Assembly (NCBI GenBank): GCA_963726085.1
Contig: CAVSAR010000003.1
Span: 1 to 64,000 of the forward strand
Reading direction: 5' to 3'
DNA: 64,000 nt
Source: ZC4RG30 sp963726085
GTDB taxonomy: Bacteria > Pseudomonadota > Gammaproteobacteria > Steroidobacterales > Steroidobacteraceae
The notes beneath the pieces were generated by a model. It did not search any database. It was given only the letters and a program-made list of their open reading frames with translations, and was not told the DNA's origin. The position numbers and the translations under genes were made by a program. Positions 31,365 to 39,634 of the stretch are shown here, piece by piece (positions within the stretch are counted from its first letter, which is position 1; every line of letters begins with the position of its first letter).

Positions 31365-32508
31365 CTACTTCTTGCGCGCCGGCTTGCGCGGTGACTTGCG
31401 GGGCGGACTCTTCACCGCAACTTTGCGCGTGGGCTTGCGGCTGGCGGCGACCTTGCGCTTGATTACAACCCGGCGCTTGACTGCGACCTTGCGCCTGGCA
31501 GCGACCCTGCGTTTGACCGCGACCTTGCGCTTGGCCACGGCCTTGCGCTTGACGGCCTTCTTGCGCTGCGCCGGCCTGCGCTTGCTTGCCGCCGGTCGCG
31601 GCTCGATGTATTCGGCGGCCGCAAGCCATCGCTTGCGTGAGCCAAGCAGCTCGGCCATGGCGCTGCCCAGCTCGGCCGGGCTTTCTACCGTGCGCACTCC
31701 CGCATCGCGCAAGGCCTGGAACTTGCCGGCGGCGGTGCCCTTGCCACCCGATACCACGGCGCCGGCATGCCCCATGCGCTTGCCCGGCGGCGCGGTGACC
31801 CCGGCGATGTAGGCCACCACCGGCTTGCTGACGAACTGTGCGATGTGCGCGGCGGCGGCTTCTTCATCGCTACCGCCGATCTCGCCCACCATCACGATAC
31901 CTTCGGTCTGCGGATCGCGCTCGAACAGCTCGATCACGTCGATGAAATTCATGCCGCGCACCGGGTCACCCCCGATGCCCACGCAGGTGCTCTGCCCCAG
32001 GCCAATCTGCGTGGTCTGGTTGCACGGCCTCGTAGGTCAGTGTGCCGGATCTGGATACGATGCCCACGCAGCCGCGCTGGTGGATGAAGCCCGGCATGAT
32101 GCCGATCTTGCACTCGTCAGGCGTAATGATGCCCGGACAGTTGGGCCCGATCAGTCGCGTGGACGAGCCGACCAGCGCGGCTTTCACGCGCACCATGTCA
32201 TTGACCGGAATGCCCTCGGTGATGCACACCACCAGCTCGATGCCCGAATCGGCTGCCTCCAGGATCGCGTCCGCGGCAAAGGCGGCGGGCACGTAGATCA
32301 TGCTGACGGTGGCGCCAGTGTCGCGAACGGCGCTGCGCACCGTGTCGAACACGGGCTGGTCCAGGTGCCGCGTGCCGCCGCGGCCCGGCGTGACGCCGCC
32401 GACTATGCGCGTGCCGTAGGCGAGGCATTGCTGGGCGTGGAAGGTGCCCTGCTTGCCGGTGAATCCCTGGACGATGACTTTGGTGCGTTTGTTTACAAGA
32501 ATGCTCAT
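31365..32508 (-). CDS. sucD: Succinyl-CoA synthetase alpha subunit with a Lys/Arg-rich C-terminal tail, one frame break
   Basis: TCA-cycle enzyme subunit converting succinyl-CoA to succinate with nucleotide triphosphate formation. The N-terminal part from 32508 has the CoA-binding domain (VIVQGFTGKQGTFHAQQCLAYG), LIGPNCPGIITPDECKIGIMPG and GIVSRSGTLTYEAV. An extra base near 32020 breaks the frame. The second part continues LGQSTCVGIGGDPVRGMNFIDVIELF and contains the phospho-histidine region GKRMGHAGAVVSGGKGTAAGK. After the usual end (AELGSAMAELL) the frame carries on for about 90 residues. The last 75 or so (31368-31592) are Lys/Arg/Ala/Val repeats with no Asp or Glu. That tail is not part of normal SucD. 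It follows sucC by 15 bp. Confidence 0.93.
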
Positions 32509-32523
32509 GGGGGCGCCTGGCGA

Positions 32524-33690
32524 TCAGCGGGTACGGGCAGCGGCAACAACCTTGCGCGCCGCATCGGTGAGACTCTCGGCGGCGGTGACCGCCAGGCCGC
32601 TGTGCGCGAGCATCTCGCGCGCCTGTTTTGCGTTGGTGCCTTCGAGGCGCACGACCACCGGCACCTTCACGCCCACGTTCTTGACTGCGGCCATGATGCC
32701 CTCGGCGATCACGTCGCAGCGCACGATGCCGCCGAAGATGTTCACCAGGATGGCGCGCACGCCGGGATTGGACAGGATCAGCTCAAACGCGGCAGTGACC
32801 CGTTCGGGTGTCGCGCCGCCACCGACATCAAGGAAGTTGGCGGGTCTGCCGCCATGCAGCTTGATGATGTCCATGGTCGCCATGGCCAGGCCCGCGCCGT
32901 TGACCATGCAGGCGATGTCGCCGTCCAGCGATACGTAGTTGAGCTCGTGCTCCGCGGCGCGCGCCTCGATGGGATCCTCCTGCGAGCGGTCGCGTAGCGC
33001 CACCAGGTCCGGGTGCCGGAACAAGGCGTTCGGATCGATGCCAATCTTGGCGTCGAGTGCCACCAGCTGGCCATCGGCGGTGACGATCAGCGGATTGACC
33101 TCCACGAGGGCCGCGTCCTGTTCCATGTATAGCCGGTACAGCGCCTGCAGGATCTTGGTGAACTGGCCGATCTGTGCGCCGTTGAACCCAAGCCCGAAGC
33201 CCAGCTCGCGCGCCTGGTACCCCTCCAAGCCCACCGCCGGATGAATCGTTGCATTGAGTATCTTGTGCGGCTCCTTGGCGGCCACCTCCTCGATATCCAT
33301 GCCGCCAGCTGCCGAGGCGACGATGGCGACGCGGCTTTTTTCCCTGTTGAGGGTGAGGCTCAAGTAAATCTCGCGCGCGATCTGCGAGCCGGTCTCCACA
33401 TAAACCTGGCTCACCGGCAACCCTTCTGGCCCGGTCTGCTTGGTCACCAAGCGCGTGCCCAGCATCTTGGTCGCGGCCGCGCGCACCGCTTCGGCGTCGC
33501 GCGCCAGCGTTACGCCGCCGGCCTTGCCGCGGCCACCGGCGTGCACCTGGGCCTTTACCACCCACACCGAACCGCCCAGCTGTGCCGCAGCGGCAACCGC
33601 CTCGTCTGCAGACGCAGCCACGGCACCTTGCGGCACGGGAATGCCGTAGTCGGCAAAGATCTTCTTTGACTGGTACTCGTGCAGGTTCAT
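32524..33690 (-). CDS. sucC: Succinyl-CoA synthetase beta subunit
   Basis: A 388-residue ATP-grasp subunit of the TCA-cycle succinyl-CoA synthetase. It begins MNLHEYQSKKIFADYGIPVPQG. It contains the ATP-grasp domain (VVKAQVHAGGRGKAGGVTLARD), EVNPLIVTADGQLVALDAKIGID, and the ligase domain with MATMDIIKLHGGRPANFLDVGGGAT and ILVNIFGGIVRCDVIAEG. Length is standard. It is directly upstream of sucD in the usual sucCD order. Confidence 0.97.
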   Translation of the reverse strand: MNLHEYQSKKIFADYGIPVPQGAVAASADEAVAAAAQLGGSVWVVKAQVHAGGRGKAGGVTLARDAEAVRAAATKMLGTRLVTKQTGPEGLPVSQVYVETGSQIAREIYLSLTLNREKSRVAIVASAAGGMDIEEVAAKEPHKILNATIHPAVGLEGYQARELGFGLGFNGAQIGQFTKILQALYRLYMEQDAALVEVNPLIVTADGQLVALDAKIGIDPNALFRHPDLVALRDRSQEDPIEARAAEHELNYVSLDGDIACMVNGAGLAMATMDIIKLHGGRPANFLDVGGGATPERVTAAFELILSNPGVRAILVNIFGGIVRCDVIAEGIMAAVKNVGVKVPVVVRLEGTNAKQAREMLAHSGLAVTAAESLTDAARKVVAAARTR

Positions 33691-33716
33691 TTACAGGCCC
33701 TTGGGAAGCGAGCCGA

Positions 33717-34874
33717 TCATTTTAACCAGGTTTCGTCATTGTGCTGCCCAAGTCGCGGGGCAGCGGTGCCCGGCCCGGTTGCCGGAGTGGCCAGTCCGCT
33801 CATCTGGATGGGCAGGCGCACGGTCGGAATTGCTTCCCCGTCCCGGGACTGCACGGTGCCCACCAGCGCTCGGGCCAGTACCTGTGGATCGGCGAACACG
33901 TCTTGCACGCTGTTTATCTGCCCTGCCGGCACACCGACTTCATTGAGCCGCTGCACCAGCCCCGAGCGCGTCCAGCGCTGGCAGGCCGCCTGCAGCTGCG
34001 CCACCACGCGCTCACGGTTACGCACCCGATCCGCATTGGTTCGCGCCGTCGCATCATCGGCCAGGGCGGGGATTCCCAGCACTTCGGCCAGGCGTCGAAA
34101 CTGCATGTCGCTGCCAACGGCAATTACTAGCTCCCCGTCTGCGACGCGAAACACCTGGTAGGGCACCAGGTTGGGGTGCGCATTGCCCATGCGTCGCGGA
34201 GTGGTACCGGATACCAGGAAATTCATCGCCTGGTTGGCCAGGACTGCCACCTGAGTATCGAGCAATGCCATGTCGATGGTCGCACCTTGGCCGGTGCGCT
34301 CTCGTTGCAGCAGCGCTGCCTGCACGGCAGTCACCGCATAGAGGCCGGTAAAGATGTCCGCGTAAGCCACGCCGGGCTTCTGGCCCTCGATCTGCGGCGT
34401 GCCGGTCAGGTCCATGATGCCGCCCATGGCCTGCACGATGAAGTCATAGCCGGGGCGCTGCGCGTAAGGTCCGTCCTGGCCAAATCCGGTGATCGAGCAA
34501 TAGACCAGCTGCGGGCGGGACGCGCACAAGGTGACCGCGTCCAGGCCGTAGCGCGCCAGGTCACCCGGCAGGAAATTCTCAAGCACCACGTCGGCGGTCA
34601 GGCACAGCTGCTGCGCCCGTGCCCGGCCCTCGTCGGTGGCGAAATCGGCTACCACCGAGCGCTTGCCGCGGTTGCAGGAATGAAAGTACGCAGCGTCGCG
34701 CCCGCCATCCACATACTCGACAAATGGCGGACCCCACTGCCGCGTGGCATCCCCTTGCGGGCTCTCGATCTTGATCACGTCCGCGCCCAGGTCGGCCAGT
34801 ATCTGACCTGCCCACGGGCCCGCCAGGATCCGGGCCAGTTCGACTACCCGCAGGCCTTTCAAGGGACCGTTCAC
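33717..34874 (-). CDS. CaiB/BaiF-type (class III) CoA transferase
   Basis: A family III CoA transferase of about 385 residues: LKGLRVVELARILAGPWAGQILADLGADVIKIE at the N-terminus, RGKRSVVADFATDEGRA, VLENFLPGDLARYGLD with the Asp-containing active-site region, and YCSITGFGQDGPYAQRPGYDFIVQAMGGIMDLTG. It moves CoA between an acyl-CoA and a free acid; the substrate is unknown. I use the GTG at 34874 (VNGPLKGLRVV). The open frame extends further upstream but those codons lie in the divergent pilS gene and look non-coding. A Gln/Asn hydratase-like role is not indicated. Confidence 0.9.
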   Translation of the reverse strand: MNGPLKGLRVVELARILAGPWAGQILADLGADVIKIESPQGDATRQWGPPFVEYVDGGRDAAYFHSCNRGKRSVVADFATDEGRARAQQLCLTADVVLENFLPGDLARYGLDAVTLCASRPQLVYCSITGFGQDGPYAQRPGYDFIVQAMGGIMDLTGTPQIEGQKPGVAYADIFTGLYAVTAVQAALLQRERTGQGATIDMALLDTQVAVLANQAMNFLVSGTTPRRMGNAHPNLVPYQVFRVADGELVIAVGSDMQFRRLAEVLGIPALADDATARTNADRVRNRERVVAQLQAACQRWTRSGLVQRLNEVGVPAGQINSVQDVFADPQVLARALVGTVQSRDGEAIPTVRLPIQMSGLATPATGPGTAAPRLGQHNDETWLK

Positions 34875-34928
34875 ACTTACAAGGGTAGACGAATTCCTCG
34901 CGCCGGGGCTGGTGCTAGAGTCGCGCGC

Positions 34929-36584
34929 ATGCGCTATTCGAGCAGCGGGGAAACCGGCGTCATGCGGGCCCTGGAATCCGGCACGGCCCCGAGCGACCTG
35001 GCATGGCGGGTGATCGGACTGGTAAACCTGTATCGCCTGTTGGTGGCAGGCGGGCTGTTCCTTGCCAACCAGTTCGTGGTGATGCAGGCGGTCATTGGCG
35101 TGGAGCGCCCGCAGGAACTGACATTCATCTGCGCGTTGTACTTCTTCGTCGGTGTGGGCCTGATTGGGCTGCGCCGCCTGCCCATCGCTGGCCTGCGCTG
35201 GCTGACGCTGACCCATGCGGTGATCGATTCGCTGGCCATCGGAAGCATCCTGTGGGCCGCCGGTGGCGTGGTCAGCGGACTGGGCATCCTGCTGCTGCTG
35301 CCAATCGGTGCCATGGCCCTGCTGGCCAGCAATCGCGACGCCTACTTCATGGCCGCAGTGGCGACGCTGGCGATCCTGCTACAGCAGTTGCTAGTGCAAT
35401 GGCGACACGGACCGGGGGACAACCAGTACCTGCTTGCAGGCGTGCTCGGCGCGATTATCTTCATCGCCGCGCTATCGGTGCGCCCCCTGGCCCGGCGCCT
35501 GGCCGAGAGTGAGGCGCTGGTGCGCCGGCGAGATCTGGACCTGGCCAACCTTGCGCAGCTGTCGCAGTACATCGTACAACACCTGCGAGAGAGCATGGTG
35601 GTGGTGGACGAGGAAGACCGGATCCGCCTTATCAATGAGCCGGCAGCCCAAATGCTAGGCGACGCCCACACCTGGCCGGGCGCACTGCTGGGTGAATGCG
35701 CGCCGCGGCTGCTGTTCCTGCTGACCTCATGGCGACAACATGGGGAGAGCCACGAGGCAAGTTCCATTGCCACCGCCGACGGCTCGCGGCTGGTGCGTCC
35801 GCATTTTGCCGGGCTGGGCAGCGCGCGCCCCTGTCCGGTGCTGATATTCCTGGAGGACACCAGCCTGATGGAAGAGAAGGTGCAGCAGTTCAAGCTGGCA
35901 GCGCTGGGCAGGCTCTCGGCAAGCATCGCGCATGAAATTCGCACGCCGGTGGGCGCCATGAGTCATGCCGGGCAACTGCTGGCCGAGTCCCCTGCCATTG
36001 CGCCCGAAGACCGGCGCCTGACCAAGATCATCCAGGACAACGCCGAACGTGTCAGCCGCATCATCGACAACGTGCTGGAGCTTTCGCGCCGCGGTGCCAG
36101 CAAGCCCGAACGGCTTGACCTAGCTTCCCTGATTCGCGATTTCCGGACGGAATTCTGCGCCACCGTTCAGGTGGGGACCGAACTGGTGCAAATCGTGGAC
36201 CCTGCTAACCCCGCACCATTGGAAGTGCGTGTCGATCCCAGCCAGATGCAGCAGGTGTTGTGGAATCTGTGCCAGAACGCACTGACCCATGGCCGGGCGG
36301 TTGGAGACGCGGCGAGCTCGGTGCAGATCCGCTATGGAAGGCTGGCGGCCAACGGCCGGCCGTACCTGGAAGTCGTGGACCAGGGACCGGGAATTCCCAT
36401 GGCTGACTCGGAACGCGTGTTCGAACCCTTCTTCACCCGTGCGCCACGCGGCACGGGACTGGGACTGTTCCTGGCGCGTGAACTGGCGCAGGCCAACCAC
36501 GCCACCCTGCTGCACGAGCCGGTGCCCCAGGGCGGGACGGTATTCCGTCTGGTGTTTTCCGACCCCGCCCGATGGGAAATTTGA
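34929..36584 (+). CDS. pilS: Sensor histidine kinase PilS
   Basis: A 551-residue membrane sensor of the PilS/PilR system. About six N-terminal hydrophobic segments (residues about 25-195) are followed by a PAS-like cytoplasmic domain (ESMVVVDEEDRIRLINEPAAQML). The kinase core follows: H-box LSASIAHEIRTPVGAM with the phospho-His, N-box QVLWNLCQNALTHG, and G-boxes VVDQGPGIPMAD and GTGLGLFLARELA. In Pseudomonas and relatives PilS monitors pilin in the inner membrane and sets PilR phosphorylation. The ATG at 34929 fits; another in-frame ATG at 34962 is possible. pilR starts 21 bp downstream. Confidence 0.92.
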   Translation: MRYSSSGETGVMRALESGTAPSDLAWRVIGLVNLYRLLVAGGLFLANQFVVMQAVIGVERPQELTFICALYFFVGVGLIGLRRLPIAGLRWLTLTHAVIDSLAIGSILWAAGGVVSGLGILLLLPIGAMALLASNRDAYFMAAVATLAILLQQLLVQWRHGPGDNQYLLAGVLGAIIFIAALSVRPLARRLAESEALVRRRDLDLANLAQLSQYIVQHLRESMVVVDEEDRIRLINEPAAQMLGDAHTWPGALLGECAPRLLFLLTSWRQHGESHEASSIATADGSRLVRPHFAGLGSARPCPVLIFLEDTSLMEEKVQQFKLAALGRLSASIAHEIRTPVGAMSHAGQLLAESPAIAPEDRRLTKIIQDNAERVSRIIDNVLELSRRGASKPERLDLASLIRDFRTEFCATVQVGTELVQIVDPANPAPLEVRVDPSQMQQVLWNLCQNALTHGRAVGDAASSVQIRYGRLAANGRPYLEVVDQGPGIPMADSERVFEPFFTRAPRGTGLGLFLARELAQANHATLLHEPVPQGGTVFRLVFSDPARWEI

Positions 36585-36605
36585 CTTAGTATCAAGCCCG
36601 GAAAA

Positions 36606-37982
36606 ATGGCCGCAAGCATACTCATTGTTGATGACGAGCCCGACCTGGTCGAGCTGGTGGAGCTGACATTGCAGCGCATGGGCCTGCGCTCCCGATCCGC
36701 GGCAACGCTGCGCGACGCACAGGTGCTGGCGCTGGCAGAAGCCTTCGACCTGGTCCTGTGCGACATGCGCCTTCCAGATGGCAATGGCCTGGACCTGATC
36801 GAGTGGCTGCAGGCAAAGCGACCTGGCCTGCCCTGCGCGGTGATCACGGCGCATGGCAATGTTGAGACCGCCGTGCGTGCCTTGAAGCTGGGCGCCTTCG
36901 ACTTCATTTCCAAGCCGCTGGACCTGGCCGCGCTGCGCCGCATGATAGGCACTGCGCTGAAACTCAGCGAACGCCCGGAAGGTGATGGCCTAACGTTTCG
37001 CGGACCGCGCTTGTTGGGTCAGTCCGAACCCATGGAGAAGCTGCGCGGCATGATCGCACGCGTGGCGCGCAGCCAGGCGCCGGTGCATATCTGCGGCGAA
37101 AGCGGCACCGGCAAGGAACTGGTGGCGCGACTGATCCACCTGTCGGGTCCACGCTCCGAGGGGCCCTTTATCGCCGTCAACTGCGGTGCCATACCCGGCG
37201 AGCTGATGGAGAGCGAACTGTTCGGCCACAAGCGCGGCAGTTTTACCGGCGCGGTGGCCGACAAGCAGGGCCTGATCGAGACTGCCGAGGGTGGCACGCT
37301 GTTTCTCGACGAGGTCGCGGACCTGCCGCTGCACATGCAGGTGAAATTACTGCGGGTTATCCAGGAGAAGACCCTGCGCCCAGTGGGTGGCACCGCAGAA
37401 GTTGCGGTCGACGTGCGCCTGCTCTCGGCCACGCACAAGGACCTGGCGGAACTGGTCGCACTGGGTCAATTTCGTGAGGACCTCTTCTACCGGATCAATG
37501 TCATCGAGATCCGCGTCCCGGCGCTGCGCGAACGCGCAGGCGACATTCCCGAAATAGCTGAGCAGATCCTCCGGCGCCTGTCGCGACGGGCAGGCGGCCC
37601 GGCCATCAGGATCACTGCAGACGCGCTGGAATTACTGCAGGGACATGACTACCCGGGCAACGTGCGCGAGCTGGAGAATGTATTGGAGCGCGCAATCACG
37701 CTCAGCGCAGATGGAGAAATCCACCTCGAAGATATTCAATTGCGATCGGTGGTACGCACCGAGCCCCACCTGGCGCCGCAGGCTATCAGCTCACCGGTTT
37801 CGCAGTCCCCAGGGGCGGGCAGCAACGGTGCTGCGCTGGGCTCCCAGCTGGAAGTGATTGAGCGCGAGGCGATTGTCCAGGCCCTGGAAAAGACCCGCTA
37901 CAATAAGACCGCCGCCGCCCAGCTGCTGGGCATGTCATTTCGCGCCTTGCGCTACCGGATAAAAAAGTTGGGGATCGAATAG
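36606..37982 (+). CDS. pilR: Sigma-54-dependent response regulator PilR
   Basis: A 458-residue NtrC-type activator. The receiver domain (SILIVDDEPDLVELVE, phospho-Asp in LVLCDMRLPDGNGLDLI) spans about 1-120. The AAA+ domain has Walker A GESGTGKE near residue 163, the sigma-54 contact loop GSFTGA, and Walker B GGTLFLDEVADLPL. The C-terminal Fis-type HTH reads IVQALEKTRYNKTAAAQLLGMSFRALRYRIKKLGIE. Located between pilS and the pilins whose sigma-54 promoters (38117-38132, 38890-38905) it should activate. Confidence 0.94.
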   Translation: MAASILIVDDEPDLVELVELTLQRMGLRSRSAATLRDAQVLALAEAFDLVLCDMRLPDGNGLDLIEWLQAKRPGLPCAVITAHGNVETAVRALKLGAFDFISKPLDLAALRRMIGTALKLSERPEGDGLTFRGPRLLGQSEPMEKLRGMIARVARSQAPVHICGESGTGKELVARLIHLSGPRSEGPFIAVNCGAIPGELMESELFGHKRGSFTGAVADKQGLIETAEGGTLFLDEVADLPLHMQVKLLRVIQEKTLRPVGGTAEVAVDVRLLSATHKDLAELVALGQFREDLFYRINVIEIRVPALRERAGDIPEIAEQILRRLSRRAGGPAIRITADALELLQGHDYPGNVRELENVLERAITLSADGEIHLEDIQLRSVVRTEPHLAPQAISSPVSQSPGAGSNGAALGSQLEVIEREAIVQALEKTRYNKTAAAQLLGMSFRALRYRIKKLGIE

Positions 37983-37991
37983 GCGCAAATA

Positions 37992-38008
37992 GTGACGCAA
38001 CGTGTCAC
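37992..38008 (+). promoter_or_regulatory. Inverted repeat upstream of pilin gene 1, candidate PilR site
   Basis: GTGAC (37992-37996) and GTCAC (38004-38008) are separated by 7 nt. The same GTGAC-N7-GTCAC repeat occurs at 38765-38781, in both cases exactly 126 bp from the GG of the sigma-54 promoter. TGTC-type motifs, like those bound by PilR in Pseudomonas, follow within 30 bp. Confidence 0.6.
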
Positions 38009-38116
38009 TTTCTGACCTGACCTGTCTGCCTACGGACACAGTCCTTAAGTAATTTCGCCGATTGGCTCACAGCCAATTCCCTATCTAATCACTACCTTAC
38101 AATCCAAGGAAGGCGC

Positions 38117-38132
38117 TGGCACGGGCCTTGCT
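38117..38132 (+). promoter_or_regulatory. Sigma-54 (-24/-12) promoter of pilin gene 1
   Basis: TGGCACGGGCCTTGCT matches the consensus TGGCAC-N5-TTGCT. GG at 38118-38119 and GC at 38130-38131 have the required 10-bp gap. Transcription should begin near 38143, giving a leader of about 63 nt. Confidence 0.9.
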
Positions 38133-38145
38133 CCTCTGGTCTTAA

Positions 38146-38159
38146 CCGGCACGTGCCGG
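38146..38159 (+). other. Hairpin at the 5' end of pilin mRNA 1
   Basis: CCGGCACGTGCCGG is a perfect 14-nt palindrome lying within a few bases of the predicted start of transcription. A counterpart with a different loop is found at 38920-38934. A 5'-terminal stem-loop often stabilises abundant mRNAs; that role is inferred. Confidence 0.55.
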
Positions 38160-38205
38160 GTCGATTTGTAACAGTGAAAACGTTCTCTCAAGGAGTAACA
38201 GTCAA

Positions 38206-38661
38206 ATGATGAAGTCAGCACAGAAGGGTTTCACCCTGATCGAGTTGATGATCGTGGTTGCGATCATCGGCATCCTGGCCGCGATCGCGATCCCGGCTTA
38301 CATGGACTACACGGTCCGCTCGCGCGTCACGGAAGGTCTGACGGCCGCTTCGGCTGCCAAGGCCACCATTGCCGAGAACATCGCCAACAACGGCGTGGAT
38401 GGCCCGAACAGCTGTCTGGGTGTGAACACCTGGGCCGCCGCGCCCAATGCCCAGTCTCACGTGACCTCGCTGGCCTGCGTCCCGGGCGCCGCCACGGTGG
38501 TGACGGTGACATTGGATGCGACTGCCAAGACCACGACGTTCACGCTGAAGCCGACCTTGGGTAACAACAACTCCGTCACTTGGCTGTGCCAGGTCACCAA
38601 CAGCACCGCCGGTGCCGGTGCGCTCAGCAACAAGTACGTGCCGTCTGAGTGCCGCGTCTAA
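38206..38661 (+). CDS. pilA: Type IVa major pilin PilA, copy 1
   Basis: A 151-residue prepilin. The leader MMKSAQKG is cut by PilD before FTLIELMIVVAIIGILAAIAIPAYMDYTVRS, the class III signal and N-terminal helix with the conserved Glu at mature position 5. The globular part has four cysteines (NSCLG, LACVPG, WLCQV, SECRV) that can form two disulfides. Start ATG 38206 (a second ATG follows at once) has AAGGAG at 38190-38195. It is driven by its own sigma-54 promoter and ends in its own terminator. It differs from copy 2 at only three residues (V/A in NNGxDGPN, K/S in TLxPTL, S/A in NNNxVT). Confidence 0.95.
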   Translation: MMKSAQKGFTLIELMIVVAIIGILAAIAIPAYMDYTVRSRVTEGLTAASAAKATIAENIANNGVDGPNSCLGVNTWAAAPNAQSHVTSLACVPGAATVVTVTLDATAKTTTFTLKPTLGNNNSVTWLCQVTNSTAGAGALSNKYVPSECRV

Positions 38662-38703
38662 GCATCAAGGCTTAAGCCAGAGCAGGGGTTGACCTGTTCC
38701 CTG

Positions 38704-38735
38704 AAAGCCCCTCCCTCGAGGGGCTTTCTCTTTTT
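38704..38735 (+). terminator. Rho-independent terminator after pilin gene 1
   Basis: AAAGCCCCTC (38704-38713) pairs with GAGGGGCTTT (38718-38727) across the loop CCTC, followed by CTCTTTTT. The stem is 10 bp and GC-rich. The identical structure follows copy 2. Confidence 0.92.
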
Positions 38736-38764
38736 GTAAACTGGAATTCACACAAATGCACAAG

Positions 38765-38781
38765 GTGACAAACAACGTCAC
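38765..38781 (+). promoter_or_regulatory. Inverted repeat upstream of pilin gene 2, candidate PilR site
   Basis: GTGAC (38765-38769)-N7-GTCAC (38777-38781), with a spacer sequence different from that of copy 1 but the same length and the same 126-bp distance to the promoter GG. Confidence 0.6.
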
Positions 38782-38889
38782 TTGTTGACCCGACTTGTCT
38801 GCGTCCGCCCACAGTCCTTAAGTCAATTAGGGAACTGGCTCACAGAGAAACTCTTTCCGGATCATTACCTTGCGAACCAGGACGAGTGC

Positions 38890-38905
38890 TGGCACGAGCC
38901 TTGCT
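38890..38905 (+). promoter_or_regulatory. Sigma-54 (-24/-12) promoter of pilin gene 2
   Basis: TGGCACGAGCCTTGCT, with GG at 38891-38892 and GC at 38903-38904, matches the sigma-54 consensus and differs from the copy 1 promoter by one base in the spacer. Confidence 0.9.
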
Positions 38906-38919
38906 CCTTCTGGTCTTAA

Positions 38920-38934
38920 CCGGCACTGCGCCGG
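38920..38934 (+). other. Hairpin at the 5' end of pilin mRNA 2
   Basis: CCGGC (38920-38924) and GCCGG (38930-38934) pair around the loop ACTGC. The stem is kept although the centre differs from the copy 1 palindrome, again just after the predicted transcription start. Confidence 0.5.
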
Positions 38935-38981
38935 GTCGCTTTAGTAACAGTGAATAAGTTCTCTCAAGGAGTAACAGTCAA

Positions 38982-39437
38982 ATGATGAAGTCAGCACAGA
39001 AGGGTTTCACCCTGATCGAGTTGATGATCGTAGTTGCGATCATCGGCATCCTGGCCGCGATCGCGATCCCGGCTTACATGGACTACACGGTCCGCTCGCG
39101 CGTCACTGAAGGTCTGACGGCCGCTTCGGCTGCCAAGGCCACCATTGCCGAGAACATCGCCAACAACGGCGCTGATGGCCCGAACAGCTGTCTGGGTGTG
39201 AACACCTGGGCCGCCGCGCCCAATGCCCAGTCTCACGTGACCTCGCTGGCCTGCGTCCCGGGCGCCGCCACGGTGGTGACGGTGACATTGGATGCGACTG
39301 CCAAGACCACGACGTTCACGCTGAGCCCGACCTTGGGTAACAACAACGCCGTCACTTGGCTGTGCCAGGTCACCAACAGCACCGCCGGTGCCGGTGCGCT
39401 CAGCAACAAGTACGTGCCGTCTGAGTGCCGCGTCTAA
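38982..39437 (+). CDS. pilA: Type IVa major pilin PilA, copy 2
   Basis: A 151-residue prepilin nearly identical to copy 1 in protein (148 of 151 residues) and DNA (about 7 base differences in 456), with the same leader MMKSAQKG, Glu5 and four cysteines. It has its own upstream inverted repeat, sigma-54 promoter, leader hairpin, AAGGAG ribosome-binding site and terminator. The start-to-start distance of the tandem is 776 bp. The non-coding upstream region has diverged far more than the coding part. Either copy could be the main pilin; the three substitutions lie in the exposed C-terminal half. Confidence 0.95.
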   Translation: MMKSAQKGFTLIELMIVVAIIGILAAIAIPAYMDYTVRSRVTEGLTAASAAKATIAENIANNGADGPNSCLGVNTWAAAPNAQSHVTSLACVPGAATVVTVTLDATAKTTTFTLSPTLGNNNAVTWLCQVTNSTAGAGALSNKYVPSECRV

Positions 39438-39479
39438 GCATCAAGGCTTAAGCCAGAACAGGGGTTGACCTGTTCCCTG

Positions 39480-39510
39480 AAAGCCCCTCCCTCGAGGGGC
39501 TTTCTCTTTT
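39480..39510 (+). terminator. Rho-independent terminator after pilin gene 2
   Basis: AAAGCCCCTC (39480-39489) and GAGGGGCTTT (39494-39503) form the stem, followed by CTCTTTT. It separates the pilin from pilB, so pilB needs another promoter between 39511 and 39634. Confidence 0.92.
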
Positions 39511-39634
39511 GGGAAGCCAGTCACGGGGGGCGGGTCCTGGGTATGTCACACTCGGGCAGAGATTTGACAGTTGCTATGCTTTGCGCCTGCTCTAAACTTT
39601 ATGCTCCAGGGACCGTCGAGACTTACCTAAGTAC

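Noticed and set aside
31368..31592. CRISPR-like or minisatellite array in the repetitive sucD tail
   Set aside because: The units are short, imperfect, unspaced and keep the reading frame. They encode a Lys/Arg tail and have no spacer structure.
34176..34928. Extended N-terminus of pilS beginning at 34176
   Set aside because: The extra 251 codons are antisense to the CoA transferase and unlike a membrane sensor; ATG 34929 starts the true protein.
39564..39569. TTGACA as the -35 box of a pilB promoter
   Set aside because: No acceptable -10 hexamer lies 16-18 bp downstream, so I do not call a promoter although one must exist before pilB.
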